From Pseudomonadota bacterium (GTDB lineage: Bacteria; Pseudomonadota; Alphaproteobacteria; Caulobacterales; Aquidulcibacteraceae), in NCBI GenBank assembly GCA_020161405.1, contig JAIUOD010000002.1, positions 186,001-250,000 on the forward strand: DNA of 64,000 bases, given 5' to 3'. Every line of letters starts with the position of its first letter. Position 1 is the first letter of the stretch. The position numbers and the translations under genes are program-made. The notes under the pieces are model-generated. The model worked only from the letters and a program-made list of their open reading frames with translations, did no database searches and was not told the origin of the DNA. Shown here in pieces: positions 7,465 to 17,391 of this stretch.

Positions 7465-9339
7465 ATGTCGCGCTTTGATAGAGCATTTTTAAACCAAGTT
7501 TTGGCACGAACTTCGATAATTGATGTCGTTGGGCGTAAAGTTACATGGGATAAAAAGAAAACCAATACTGCGCGCGGTGATTATTGGGCATGTTGCCCAT
7601 TTCATGGCGAAAAAAGCCCATCTTTTCACGCGCTTGAATCCAAAGGTCAATATCATTGCTTTGGTTGCGGACAATCAGGAAATGCCTTTGATTTTTTGAT
7701 GGAAACCGAAAACATGGGTTTTTCGGATGCTGTTGAAACTTTGGCGCAGCGTGCAGGTATTGAAGTTCCAAAAGAAACCAAAGAAAGCCAAGAACGCGCA
7801 TCCAAAAGTCAAAGAATTATGTCTGCCCTTGATGCGGCGCGAAACCTTTTTAAAGAAATACTTTATAAAGATGAGGGGAAAATTGCGCGTTCTTATCTTA
7901 AATCGCGCGGCATTCCTGAAATTGATTGGGAAAAATTTGGCCTTGGATATTCACCCAATAGTCGCACATGGCTTAAAGATAGGCTTACGGCGCAAGGCTT
8001 TAAAGTTGAGGAATTGTTAGAAGCAGGGCTTTTACGCGCCCCCGATGATGGCAAAGCGCCATATGATTTATATCGTGGGCGCTTAATGTTTTCGATTGAG
8101 GATGGGCAGGGGAAAACCATTTCATTTGGCGCCCGAACTTTGGAAAAAGATGGTATGCCAAAATATATTAATGGCCCTGAAACCCCCGTTTTTTCCAAAG
8201 GCTTTAATCTTTATCGCTACAATGTTGCGCGCGCGCGCAGCCGTGATTTACCGATGATTATTTCCGAAGGTTATATGGATGTAATTGCGCTTGAACGTGC
8301 GGGCTTTGCAGCGGTTGCCCCACTTGGTACAGCTTTGACAGAGGATCAATTGAGATTGGCATGGCGCGCCTGTGCCAGACCGATTCTCTGCCTTGATGGT
8401 GATGATGCAGGTAAAAGGGCGGCATCGCGTGCATTGGAGCGCGCATTGCCATTGATTAATGCGCAAAAGACACTTGGCTTTGTGACATTGCCAAATGGGC
8501 AAGACCCCGATGATTTAATCCGCACTGGTGGTCGTGCAGCAATGGCGCAATTAATCGAAAATCCAACTGACTTGGCAAATTTTATTTTTGAAAATGAAGT
8601 TTTACAATTTGAAAATCTTGACATTGCCGAAGCGCGCGCAAAATTACGTGCCGATTTAAGGGCAAAAATCAACGAGATTAAGGATGAGGATTTAAAATCA
8701 GAAATACGCATTGAAATCAATAATTTATTCGATAATAAATTTCATGCGCAAACCCAAAATGCACCCAAAAATAATTTTGTAAAGAATAAAAAGCGCGGCG
8801 CAAATCAAAATTCCACTATTGCTTTTGCAACCGATGAATTGCGAAATATGGTCAATAGTCCCAAACAAAATGATAGACCTAATAAACCAATAAAGCGCGA
8901 ATTATTGGATATTATTTGTGCGCCAATTTTGCATCCTGCGCTTTTAGAAAAAGGCGAAGAAGTCTTTGCGGGGCTTGAAACTGACAATAAGGGGCTTGAC
9001 TCTTTACGTCATGGGATTTTAGACATTTTTCATTCATCAAATGCCCTTGATTTTTCAAGCTTAAAGCACCATTTAACAAAGGAAAACGATACCGAGGCAC
9101 TAATATTACTTTCACGCTTGCAAAAGCAACCAATAAACCCATTTGTAAAAGCGGGTATTGATGTTGATTTAATGTTTGAAAATTGGTCTTTGGCGGTTGA
9201 AAAATATATGTCTAAACGTGCTTTGGCAAAGGATGCCGAAGAATTAGCGGTAAGGGCAGGCGCGGGTGAAGAAGATGCCCTTCTACTCCTAAGCCAATTG
9301 GTAAGTGAGAGGCGAAGGCTTAGTTCTGAAAATGATTAG
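7465..9339 (+). CDS. dnaG: DNA primase
   Basis: 624 residues. The N-terminal zinc-binding domain has the CHC2-type ligands in CCPFHGEKSPSF...YHCFGCGQSG (residues about 42-70). The catalytic core follows, with the Toprim domain showing ISEGYMDVIAL (near 268) and LCLDGDDAGKRAA (near 310), which bind the metals for RNA primer synthesis. The C-terminal region, less conserved, would contact the replicative helicase DnaB. Gene order dnaG then rpoD is the standard macromolecular-synthesis arrangement; rpsU or a GatB/YqeY gene does not precede it here. Confidence 0.97.
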   Translation: MSRFDRAFLNQVLARTSIIDVVGRKVTWDKKKTNTARGDYWACCPFHGEKSPSFHALESKGQYHCFGCGQSGNAFDFLMETENMGFSDAVETLAQRAGIEVPKETKESQERASKSQRIMSALDAARNLFKEILYKDEGKIARSYLKSRGIPEIDWEKFGLGYSPNSRTWLKDRLTAQGFKVEELLEAGLLRAPDDGKAPYDLYRGRLMFSIEDGQGKTISFGARTLEKDGMPKYINGPETPVFSKGFNLYRYNVARARSRDLPMIISEGYMDVIALERAGFAAVAPLGTALTEDQLRLAWRACARPILCLDGDDAGKRAASRALERALPLINAQKTLGFVTLPNGQDPDDLIRTGGRAAMAQLIENPTDLANFIFENEVLQFENLDIAEARAKLRADLRAKINEIKDEDLKSEIRIEINNLFDNKFHAQTQNAPKNNFVKNKKRGANQNSTIAFATDELRNMVNSPKQNDRPNKPIKRELLDIICAPILHPALLEKGEEVFAGLETDNKGLDSLRHGILDIFHSSNALDFSSLKHHLTKENDTEALILLSRLQKQPINPFVKAGIDVDLMFENWSLAVEKYMSKRALAKDAEELAVRAGAGEEDALLLLSQLVSERRRLSSEND

Positions 9340-9368
9340 GTTTTCGGAGCTAGATTATTTGCTTGGTC

Positions 9369-9412
9369 GCATTTTGCGAATCGTCAAGTGTATACACTTG
9401 ACTTCAAAATGC
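9369..9412. promoter_or_regulatory. Double palindrome between dnaG and rpoD
   Basis: A perfect 20-base palindrome GTCAAGTGTATACACTTGAC at 9383-9402 sits inside a second inverted repeat, GCATTTTG (9369-9376) and CAAAATGC (9405-9412). No run of T follows on either strand, so it does not look like an ordinary intrinsic terminator. GTATAC centres are found in operators of GntR-type regulators, so it may be a protein-binding site; it could equally be an RNA processing hairpin in a dnaG-rpoD transcript. Confidence 0.55.
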
Positions 9413-9533
9413 TCCAGTTAAAGATTTATAAGGCATTTTATTGCAATTGCTTCAAAGTGATATGCAAATAATGCAAAGTTTGAACATTTGTTTATTGGTA
9501 AAGTAAAACCAATATTCATTCGGAGGCGAATTT

Positions 9534-11516
9534 ATGGCCGATAAAAAAGGCGAAATTGAAAAAAACGATGAAAAAGACAATCAAGATTCTCCAATGCTTG
9601 ATTTGAATGACACTGCTGTCAAAAAATTCATCAAAGACGCCAAGAAAAAAGGTTTTGTCACTTATGACGAACTAAATAAAATTTTGCCATCTGAAGAATT
9701 CACTTCAGAGCAAATCGAAGACATTATGTCGACCCTTTCCGAACTGGGTATTAATGTTGTCGAAAATGATGAAGAACAACAAGAAGAATCTGAAAGCACT
9801 GAAATCGCGGTTCAGACAACTACTTCTGCGGTTGTTGCACAAACTGGCAATACAAAAGAAGGCCAAGATAGAACAGATGACCCTGTGCGCATGTATTTGC
9901 GCGAAATGGGCGCGGTTGAACTTCTAAGCCGCGAAGGCGAAATCGCGATTGCAAAACGCATAGAAGCAGGCCGCGATGCCATGATACGCGGCCTTTGCGA
10001 AAGCCCGCTTACATTTGAAGCGATTATGGTTTGGCGCGATGAATTGCAATCTGGCCGTGTATTATTGCGCGAAATCATCGACCTTGAGGCAACTTATGGC
10101 GCGGAAAACGCTGCCCAACTACCTGACGCTGAAGAAGAAGAGGAAGAAGAGGAAGAAATCCATATCCCTGGTTCAGAAGATATGGACGAGGTTGAACTTG
10201 AACGTCGCCGTCAACGCGCCCGTGAAGAAGCCGAAGAAGATGAAGGCGCTGCGCTTTCTATGTCGGCAATGGAAGGTGAGTTGCGTGAAGGGATTATGAA
10301 AATCCTTGACCAAGTTGCCCACCATTTCGATGATTTCCGTGGCCTTAAAGACCGTTCGGTTGAAGCAAAAATTACGGGTAAAAAGCTTTCTTCTGATGAT
10401 GAAGTTGCAATGGAAGAATTGCAAAACAAAATTATCGAAGAACTTAAAGCGCTTAAACTTAATAATGCGCGTATCGAAGCCCTTGTTGAACAGCTTTATA
10501 CAATCAATAAACGCCTTATCGCCTCTGAAGCGCGCTTGATGCGCCTTGCTGAAAGCTGCGGTGTTAATCGCGGTGACTTTATCAAAGAACATGCGGGTCA
10601 TGAAATGGATCCAAATTGGTTTGATAAAATGTCAACCAAATCAAAATCTTGGGAAAGATTTGCAATTGATTTCCGTGATAAAGCCGACGTAATCCGTGAT
10701 GAATTACGCGAACTTGCATCTGAATCTGGCGTTCCGATTGATGAATTCCGCGAAATCGTAAAACGCGTTCAAAAAGGCGAGCGCGAGGCAAGAATTGCAA
10801 AAAAAGAAATGGTTGAGGCAAATCTTCGCCTTGTTATTTCAATTGCCAAAAAATATACAAATCGCGGCCTTCAATTCCTTGATTTAATTCAAGAAGGCAA
10901 TATCGGCCTTATGAAAGCGGTTGATAAATTTGAATATCGTCGTGGTTATAAATTCTCAACCTATGCGACATGGTGGATACGTCAGGCTATTACGCGTTCA
11001 ATCGCCGACCAAGCACGTACAATTCGTATTCCAGTTCACATGATTGAGACAATCAACAAATTGGTTCGTACATCGCGCCAAATGTTGCATGAAATTGGCC
11101 GTGAACCAACACCAGAAGAATTGGCAACCAAACTTTCATTGCCACTTGAAAAAGTGCGCAAAGTTATGAAAATCGCCAAAGAACCGATTTCACTTGAAAC
11201 CCCTGTGGGCGATGAGGAGGATTCACATCTTGGTGATTTCATCGAAGATAAAAACACCGTTCTTCCTGTTGATGCGGCAATTCAGGCGAATTTACGTGAA
11301 AACGTAACCCATGTTTTGGCATCTTTAACACCACGTGAAGAGCGCGTGCTTCGTATGCGTTTTGGTATTGGTATGAATACAGACCATACTTTGGAAGAAG
11401 TTGGCCAACAATTTAGTGTAACACGCGAACGTATTCGTCAGATTGAAGCCAAGGCATTGCGCAAATTGAAACATCCATCAAGGTCGCGCCGTTTGCGTTC
11501 TTTCTTGGATAATTAA
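9534..11516 (+). CDS. rpoD: RNA polymerase principal sigma factor (sigma-70/RpoD)
   Basis: 660 residues. Region 1.1 occupies about 20-95, region 1.2 begins [11 protein letters not shown], and a long non-conserved insert with an eight-Glu run (about residues 200-210) precedes region 2. Regions 2.3-2.4 ([22 protein letters not shown]) bind and melt the -10 element; region 3 follows; region 4.2 ([30 protein letters not shown]) recognises -35. This is the housekeeping sigma factor. A strong ribosome-binding site CGGAGG lies 8 bases before ATG, and a perfect terminator follows the stop. Confidence 0.98.
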   Translation: MADKKGEIEKNDEKDNQDSPMLDLNDTAVKKFIKDAKKKGFVTYDELNKILPSEEFTSEQIEDIMSTLSELGINVVENDEEQQEESESTEIAVQTTTSAVVAQTGNTKEGQDRTDDPVRMYLREMGAVELLSREGEIAIAKRIEAGRDAMIRGLCESPLTFEAIMVWRDELQSGRVLLREIIDLEATYGAENAAQLPDAEEEEEEEEEIHIPGSEDMDEVELERRRQRAREEAEEDEGAALSMSAMEGELREGIMKILDQVAHHFDDFRGLKDRSVEAKITGKKLSSDDEVAMEELQNKIIEELKALKLNNARIEALVEQLYTINKRLIASEARLMRLAESCGVNRGDFIKEHAGHEMDPNWFDKMSTKSKSWERFAIDFRDKADVIRDELRELASESGVPIDEFREIVKRVQKGEREARIAKKEMVEANLRLVISIAKKYTNRGLQFLDLIQEGNIGLMKAVDKFEYRRGYKFSTYATWWIRQAITRSIADQARTIRIPVHMIETINKLVRTSRQMLHEIGREPTPEELATKLSLPLEKVRKVMKIAKEPISLETPVGDEEDSHLGDFIEDKNTVLPVDAAIQANLRENVTHVLASLTPREERVLRMRFGIGMNTDHTLEEVGQQFSVTRERIRQIEAKALRKLKHPSRSRRLRSFLDN

Positions 11517-11523
11517 TGTATAA

Positions 11524-11557
11524 AAATAAAGCCCAACCAATTAGTTGGGCTTTATTT
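11524..11557. terminator. Intrinsic terminator after rpoD, works in both directions
   Basis: A perfect 14-base stem AAATAAAGCCCAAC / GTTGGGCTTTATTT with a 6-base loop CAATTA, eight bases after the rpoD stop codon. Confidence 0.9.
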
Positions 11558-11584
11558 AAATCAAAATTAAGGCCATTATGGTAA

Positions 11585-13348
11585 ATGGCTTGTATGAATA
11601 AGACCAGCCAGTTTACACAAACCATTGCGATTTTCGCGATTATTATCGCTTATTATTGTTTTAAAATCCCACAATTTTACCCAGAAGTTTTTGGCTGGTA
11701 TTTGACGGATTCTGATGATGTGCAGCGGGTTTTGCAGGTTCGTGATTGGCTTGCAGGGCAACAATATTATGATTTATTTAATCATAGATCTAACCCGCCA
11801 TATGGCGCAGATATGCATTGGTCACGTCTATCTGATATACCACTTGCAGTTACAGAATTAATGTTGCGCCCATTTTTGGGAATTGAACTTGCGGAAAAAT
11901 ATGGCGTTTTAATAACACCAATTTGGTTGTGTCTAATTTTTTCCTTTGTTGTTGGCAAAACTGCAAGACGCTTTAATAATACTAATTTCACATTCTATCT
12001 TGCAATTGCTTTAATATATTTATCGCAAGTGGTTCAGGCAAGTTTTGTTCCTGGGCGTGTTGACCATCATGGCTTGCAATTAATTTGTTTGTTTATGGCA
12101 ATTTATGGGGCGACAATTAACACTAAAACTGGCGGTATCATTGCCGCAATTGGTATTGCAACTGGCCTTACAATTGGGTTTGAAGCCATAATTTTTGAAA
12201 TTATCATTTGTGCCTTTTTTGCAATCATTTGGGCGTTTGAAGGTGAAAAAAGAAAAGCACAATTAAATGGATTTGCAATTGGGCTTGCTATATCAATCTT
12301 AATTGGCCTTATAATAAATGTTGCACCAAATAAAATTATGGAAGGCGCAAATGATAGATTATCAATTGCACAGGTTGTTCCTATTTTAATTGGTTGTTTT
12401 GGGCTTTGGATTTGTGCGAATTTCGTAAAAAGCAATAAAATTCTTTTTAAATTCATTGCGTTAATTTTTGTTGGAATTACTGTAATTATTGTTGCCTTTC
12501 AATTCCCGGTATTGTTCAAGAAATTATATTGGCAAATCGACCCAAATTATTACCGCCTTTGGATGCTTGATTGTCCAGATACAAGGCCATTAATTACTTT
12601 GCCACTTTATATTCAAATATCATACGGATTATTCTGTATTTTCGGGGTCTTAGTCACAATTATCAAAACATTTGTGGCATATAAAGCCAAGGATGAGGGG
12701 TTTGTAAATTGGCTATTGCTTACAATTCTGGTTGTAGTAGGCGCTTCATTGACCTTCTTTTTCCAAGCGCGCTTGATGGGGCAGGCAAGTGCTTTAACGA
12801 TATTAGCCATCGCACCTTTTATCGCGGGCGCTCTAGAGATTTCATTTAAAGGCTTAGTTTTATTTACAGGCGTTTGTATCCTATCTTTCTCGCCATATAA
12901 TTTAGGAAGTTTTACAAAAAAAATTAACGAAAATAAAGATGAGAAAGTTTCTTATGGCGCTCAATTTAATTGCCATTCAACAAGTGATTTTGCCCATCTT
13001 GCAAAAATGCCAAAGGGGCTTATTGCCGCTAATTTGAACCTAGGTTCAGAGGCACTAATAAATACACACCATAATGTATTATCAACAGGCTTTCATCGCG
13101 ATTTAGGTCGCAATTTAAATTATCCAATATTTCTTTCAGATGCAAAAACTGCCGAAGTTAAAATCCGCCAATTGGGGGTAAATTATGTGGCCTATTGCGA
13201 AAGGTCTTTGGAAGTTGTCCGACTAATGGAAGATGCACCAAATGGTTTGATGGCAGATATAATAAAGGGGCACCCGCCATCATATTTACGCTTGATACCA
13301 AAGATGAGTAATTCTGAAGTAACTGCCTTTGAAGTTCTACCAAATTAA
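11585..13348 (+). CDS. Polytopic membrane protein, GT-C glycosyltransferase-like
   Basis: 587 residues with a large set of hydrophobic helices (roughly a dozen) and a soluble C-terminal tail from about residue 455. The first periplasmic loop carries an acidic cluster TDSDDVQR near residue 40 and the motif PPYGADMHWSRL; a later loop has GRVDHHGLQL near 160. Acidic DxD-type motifs in the first loop and a DHH-like second motif are the pattern of GT-C enzymes such as STT3/PglB, which use polyprenyl-linked sugars on the periplasmic side. I recall similar uncharacterised proteins in many alphaproteobacteria. Transferase activity is inferred; substrate unknown. It overlaps the convergent DUF4153 gene by 4 bases. 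Confidence 0.65.
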   Translation: MACMNKTSQFTQTIAIFAIIIAYYCFKIPQFYPEVFGWYLTDSDDVQRVLQVRDWLAGQQYYDLFNHRSNPPYGADMHWSRLSDIPLAVTELMLRPFLGIELAEKYGVLITPIWLCLIFSFVVGKTARRFNNTNFTFYLAIALIYLSQVVQASFVPGRVDHHGLQLICLFMAIYGATINTKTGGIIAAIGIATGLTIGFEAIIFEIIICAFFAIIWAFEGEKRKAQLNGFAIGLAISILIGLIINVAPNKIMEGANDRLSIAQVVPILIGCFGLWICANFVKSNKILFKFIALIFVGITVIIVAFQFPVLFKKLYWQIDPNYYRLWMLDCPDTRPLITLPLYIQISYGLFCIFGVLVTIIKTFVAYKAKDEGFVNWLLLTILVVVGASLTFFFQARLMGQASALTILAIAPFIAGALEISFKGLVLFTGVCILSFSPYNLGSFTKKINENKDEKVSYGAQFNCHSTSDFAHLAKMPKGLIAANLNLGSEALINTHHNVLSTGFHRDLGRNLNYPIFLSDAKTAEVKIRQLGVNYVAYCERSLEVVRLMEDAPNGLMADIIKGHPPSYLRLIPKMSNSEVTAFEVLPN

Positions 13349-15069
13349 TTTGGGGTTTGAATGTCAAGAATTTCATCGCCAACTTTAAGCGAATTCCATT
13401 CTGGTTTTGCCGCTTCAACTTTGCCGAGTTTGAAGTTTTGCAAACCAATATTACTATCACTTAAATAAAGCGATTGTGATTTCCAGCCATCTTTGGTGTC
13501 ATAAAATAAAATTAAATATGAACCCCCATCAATGATAATTTCATCTTTCTTATCATTATTAAGGTCAATCAAAATAGTATCGCATTTCTTTTCAGGCTTT
13601 TCATAAGCCATGCAATTAGGAAGAATTATGGTTCTGTTTTTAATATCTTGTGCGACAAAACTATCGGGAAGTTTTGCCCCCTTTATTAGGTTGAAATTAT
13701 TAGGGTCAATTTTCTCGGCTGACTTAAGATTTTTTTGTTCAGGCGCATCATAATTGTCATAATTTTTATTTTCTTCAATTGCCTTATTTGCAAGAAGAAC
13801 GATTTGCGGGTTTTGGTTTTTAGTAAGTTTATTAAGTGCCTCTTCGCCATATTTTCCACTTTGTCTTGCAAGAAACCTAAAATCGAATTTTTCTGGTGAT
13901 GTTTTGCCTTTTAAAAGCATTGAAACCTGTGAATTAACCGAAAGCCTCGATGGATCGGCAATTGGGGTAAGGATTGCAAAGAATAGAATGGATTTCACAA
14001 AGGCCATACCAATATTGATATTCTTAATTTCTGGCATGAAATTATAAGAAGTGTTTCCAATAAAATTGGATGCAACATAACCCACACCATATAAATTTGC
14101 CACAATCACGCCAATAAGTGCCAAAATACGCTCATGAGTAAGGCCATATTGGTCAATGCGAAGATATAAAGAATATCCTGCAATTGCGGCAAAAACCAAG
14201 GTTTCAAAGCTTGCAATCCTGATTGACCATTTAAGTATTGGGTTTAATTCATTGTCACCATTTTGATATGCCGCATTAATAAGCAAAACCAAAAACATAC
14301 ATCCCGCAAGAAGTGATGCGGTTGCCGCCTTTGTTTCCCATAAAGGTTTTAGGCCGGTGAATATAAGTGAAACACTAAAAATACCCGCAACTAAAACAAT
14401 GATTGGCAAAAGCCATGAGAATACTGATAAAACTAAATTACGAAAATTATTCAATAATTTTGACTGAACATCGCCCAAATGAACTGCACTTGCAAAGGCA
14501 ACAAATGTTGCAGGTATTGCAAAATATCTTTCTTTCAAAAGTTCTTCAAACCAATCAAGGCCGATGATTTTTAATAATGCCGCCCCAAGCCATAGAATAG
14601 CCCAAAAAACGCCTGTAAAGGCGATTGCCAAAAATAATTGAACTCCACGTTTCCACGTTTCATCAAAATATGTTTCGTATGGTGCAATAATTTTATTAGC
14701 TTCATCGCCACTTGAAACTAATTCATGGGTGATGAATAAAAATGGCAAAATCCAAAATATGTTTTGTTCGCCAAAATCACTATGTCTTGTACTATGGGAG
14801 AATGCGTGATGGGAAATAATCCCAATTAGTAACATTGCAATTGCGCCCCATGCCAAAAGCGATATTCGGCGCATATTGCCAAGTCCTGCTAAGAAAACAA
14901 AAGCCGAAAGTGCGAAAATTGCAATTAAAGTTGGGCGCCAAATTTGAATAATATTATGCGGTATTTTTTCAGAACCAGTGATTAAAAATGCCAATATAAG
15001 GCCAAAAACCAAACCAACGCTAATCCTTAAAAATTGTGACTGTTTGGGTTCAAGTGCGATATTATTCAT
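13345..15069 (-). CDS. DUF4153 membrane protein
   Basis: 574 residues. The first about 350 residues are a series of membrane helices in DUF4153-type spacing, including the pair around GISVS/LIFTGLKPLW and the loop YSLYLRIDQYGLTHERILAL, which I recognise as the DUF4153 signature. The last about 200 residues form a soluble domain containing a segment like an FG-GAP/VCBS strand (LIDLNNDKKDEIIIDGG), a possible calcium-binding turn. Function unknown in the family. A strong ribosome-binding site GGAGGT precedes the ATG. Confidence 0.75.
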   Translation of the reverse strand: MNNIALEPKQSQFLRISVGLVFGLILAFLITGSEKIPHNIIQIWRPTLIAIFALSAFVFLAGLGNMRRISLLAWGAIAMLLIGIISHHAFSHSTRHSDFGEQNIFWILPFLFITHELVSSGDEANKIIAPYETYFDETWKRGVQLFLAIAFTGVFWAILWLGAALLKIIGLDWFEELLKERYFAIPATFVAFASAVHLGDVQSKLLNNFRNLVLSVFSWLLPIIVLVAGIFSVSLIFTGLKPLWETKAATASLLAGCMFLVLLINAAYQNGDNELNPILKWSIRIASFETLVFAAIAGYSLYLRIDQYGLTHERILALIGVIVANLYGVGYVASNFIGNTSYNFMPEIKNINIGMAFVKSILFFAILTPIADPSRLSVNSQVSMLLKGKTSPEKFDFRFLARQSGKYGEEALNKLTKNQNPQIVLLANKAIEENKNYDNYDAPEQKNLKSAEKIDPNNFNLIKGAKLPDSFVAQDIKNRTIILPNCMAYEKPEKKCDTILIDLNNDKKDEIIIDGGSYLILFYDTKDGWKSQSLYLSDSNIGLQNFKLGKVEAAKPEWNSLKVGDEILDIQTPN

Positions 15070-15127
15070 TTTTACCTCCAGCCTATTAATTAAAATGCAA
15101 TTTAGGCAAAATTTTGTCTTTTTATAT

Positions 15128-15823
15128 TTAAATTAATTCAATCATTGCCGCTTCATTTGGTTTTTGTGCAATAAGGAAATTTGCCCAAATTGGTTCATCA
15201 ATTGGAATACTTGAAGCCTGCGAAATACAAAGTACGGACCAATTTTTTAATAATGAAAAATCGGCATATTTTCTAAATCTTTGTGCCCCTTTGGGCGAAT
15301 GAAACATTATTATTCCATCATTTTTAGCCAATATTTGATTTATTTTTTCGCCAAATTCAGGATTGTCAATGGTTTCATATATTTCGGTTGCACGCACTTC
15401 AAATTTACATGCACCCAAAAGCCCGGCGACATCGCCCGCAACTTCGTGACCACGTAAATGCATTAAAGCGCCATCCTTTGGCTTAAGCCTATCGGCAGCA
15501 AGAACCGCAAGGGTTGATGCGTCCCCACCTGCTGATACCACATTTTCAAAACCTGCATTGCGCGCCGCTTTTGCCGTTGCATCACCGACCGCATAGACAG
15601 GTAGTGTAAGGATTTCAGGGGTTAAATTTGCAAGATTGGGGGCGTTCGAACTTGTAACCAAAAGCGCCTGAATGCCATTAATATCAATTGAAGAATTTGT
15701 GGGGCGCAAAATTGCGGCGGGTAAAATTATAGGCTCATAACCCAAAGGCGCAATTTTCTGCGCGGTTGCATCTGCCCCCGGCATTGTACGCGTTATAAGG
15801 CATGAATTGCCAAATTTACCCAT
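15128..15823 (-). CDS. hemD: Uroporphyrinogen-III synthase
   Basis: 231 residues, the usual length. HemD proteins diverge strongly; the recognisable points are LITRTMPGADATA at the start, the central AVGDATAKAARNAGF region and ...IIMFHSPKGAQRF near residue 160. It closes hydroxymethylbilane with inversion of ring D to give uroporphyrinogen III. It starts one base after the hemC stop, so both steps are made from one mRNA. Confidence 0.9.
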   Translation of the reverse strand: MGKFGNSCLITRTMPGADATAQKIAPLGYEPIILPAAILRPTNSSIDINGIQALLVTSSNAPNLANLTPEILTLPVYAVGDATAKAARNAGFENVVSAGGDASTLAVLAADRLKPKDGALMHLRGHEVAGDVAGLLGACKFEVRATEIYETIDNPEFGEKINQILAKNDGIIMFHSPKGAQRFRKYADFSLLKNWSVLCISQASSIPIDEPIWANFLIAQKPNEAAMIELI

Positions 15824-15824
15824 A

Positions 15825-16754
15825 TTACTCCCTTAATTTTCCAAGTTCTATACCTAAATCAAAGCCAAATTTGCCCGCATTTTTAATTGTGGCATTTTCC
15901 AAAGTTTCGATAATATCGACATATTGGCTGCCATCATCATTAAGTATTTCACCTTTGAAATAAAGATTGCCATTTGAAAATTGTGTATATGCACCAATTG
16001 CGGTGCGGCATGATCCATCAAGTGCGCGTAAAAATTCGCGTTCGGCAAGGATTTCGATTGTTGTGGTTTCATCTTCAATAAGTTTGAAGGCCGCCGCAAT
16101 TCTTTTATCATTGGCGCGCGCCGTAATTGCCAATGAACCTTGGGCAATGGCGGGGGGCATATTTTGCGGGTCAATGGCATGATGCGGTGTTTTTTCCAAA
16201 AGGCCAAGGCGTTTTAAGCCCGCCATTGCCAAAATTGTGGCATCAAATTCACCCGATGTGATTTTTGCAATCCGTGTTCCCACATTACCACGTAATAGCC
16301 CAATTTTTAAATCAGGGCGTTCACGCAAAAATTGCGCAGTGCGGCGCAAAGATGCGGTTCCTAATTTGGCCTCATAAGGCAAATCATCAAGGCTTTTGCC
16401 GTCCTTTGTGATTAATGCATCGCGCCTATCTTCGCGCGGCGGGCAACCCAAAAGTACAATGCCGTCAGGCAATGAAGTTGGTACGTCTTTCATGGAATGA
16501 ATTGCGCAATCAATGCGCCCATCCAACAATGCCTCGTCCAATTCTTTGGTGAATAGGCCCTTGCCGCCTGCCTCTAATAATGCGCGATCTTGGATTTTAT
16601 CACCTTGGGTGACGATTGGGTTTATCGGCAATTTGGCATCAATCGCATCAGGTGAAATGCCTAATGCCTGCGCCAATTCCCCACGCAACCAACCCGTTTG
16701 CGCCAAACTCAATGGCGACCCACGCGCCCCAATATTTATCTGCTCAATAGTCAT
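15825..16754 (-). CDS. hemC: Hydroxymethylbilane synthase (porphobilinogen deaminase)
   Basis: 309 residues from the ATG at 16754 (MTIEQINIGARGSPLSLAQ); a GTG four codons upstream is possible but sits directly on the AGG. The motif LDGRIDCAIHSMKDVPT gives the catalytic region with the conserved Asp, and DGSCRTAIGAY near residue 245 carries the Cys that holds the dipyrromethane cofactor. It polymerises four porphobilinogens. The first gene of a hemC-hemD operon, divergent from a small membrane-protein gene rather than from tsaD as in many relatives. Confidence 0.96.
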   Translation of the reverse strand: MTIEQINIGARGSPLSLAQTGWLRGELAQALGISPDAIDAKLPINPIVTQGDKIQDRALLEAGGKGLFTKELDEALLDGRIDCAIHSMKDVPTSLPDGIVLLGCPPREDRRDALITKDGKSLDDLPYEAKLGTASLRRTAQFLRERPDLKIGLLRGNVGTRIAKITSGEFDATILAMAGLKRLGLLEKTPHHAIDPQNMPPAIAQGSLAITARANDKRIAAAFKLIEDETTTIEILAEREFLRALDGSCRTAIGAYTQFSNGNLYFKGEILNDDGSQYVDIIETLENATIKNAGKFGFDLGIELGKLRE

Positions 16755-16894
16755 AAGTTCACACACCCTAATTGCGACAAAAAATCAAGTGGGGCAAAGC
16801 GGCGCGGGGGTGGGGCAATATAGTGTTTCCAAACCCTATTTAGAGCCTTTTAACAAAGATATATTATAGTTTTCAAATCAATTTGGGGGTTATT

Positions 16895-17389
16895 GTGTCA
16901 ATTATAAATTTATTGCGTCATGCAAGCTGGGATCGCGTTAAAATTTGGCTGCAAGTTTCATTATTCATTTTCCCCTTGATAGCAATTATTTGGGGTGTAA
17001 GTCTTAAGTCCCAAATTGATTTGAATGCGCCAACTAACGGAAAAATTGAAAGCATTAATTATGGTTGCCGCAGTGTTGCAGGCTCTGATCCAAATTTGAT
17101 AAATTGCGCATTTAACCAAAAGATAAGTCGTATGGGTGTTGAAATTTATTACAAATTCCTTGACCAAAATGGCATTGAAAAAATGGCGAAAAAGCGCGCA
17201 ATTCTTCCATTTGAAACCTTGAACGACAATGTTGTTAAATATTTTTTCCAAAAAAATGGCGATGGCAATGCAATTTTAATCACGCCATTTGAGTTTTTCC
17301 TTATGTCACGCTTTGCATGGGTAATAATGGGTGTAATTTCCGGTGCAACCGCATTATTATTTCTTGAGGCGAAAATGCGGGAAAATTAG
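16895..17389 (+). CDS. Two-helix membrane protein with a periplasmic domain, unknown
   Basis: About 164 residues from GTG at 16895, chosen because GGGGG lies 7 bases before it; a TTG at 16883 overlaps that site. One helix at residues 17-37, a periplasmic domain with two Cys (GCRSVAG... and NLINCAF), then a second helix near 138-158. The layout (helix, beta-rich domain, helix) resembles DUF3592 proteins, another of which is at 26576, but the sequence match is weak. The two Cys are probably a disulfide. No function assigned. Confidence 0.7.
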   Translation: MSIINLLRHASWDRVKIWLQVSLFIFPLIAIIWGVSLKSQIDLNAPTNGKIESINYGCRSVAGSDPNLINCAFNQKISRMGVEIYYKFLDQNGIEKMAKKRAILPFETLNDNVVKYFFQKNGDGNAILITPFEFFLMSRFAWVIMGVISGATALLFLEAKMREN

Positions 17390-17391
17390 AT

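Noticed and set aside
9480..9533. A sigma-70 promoter for rpoD (TTGAAC ... TAAAGT)
   Set aside because: The spacing is 13 bases, too short; no convincing alternative found by eye.
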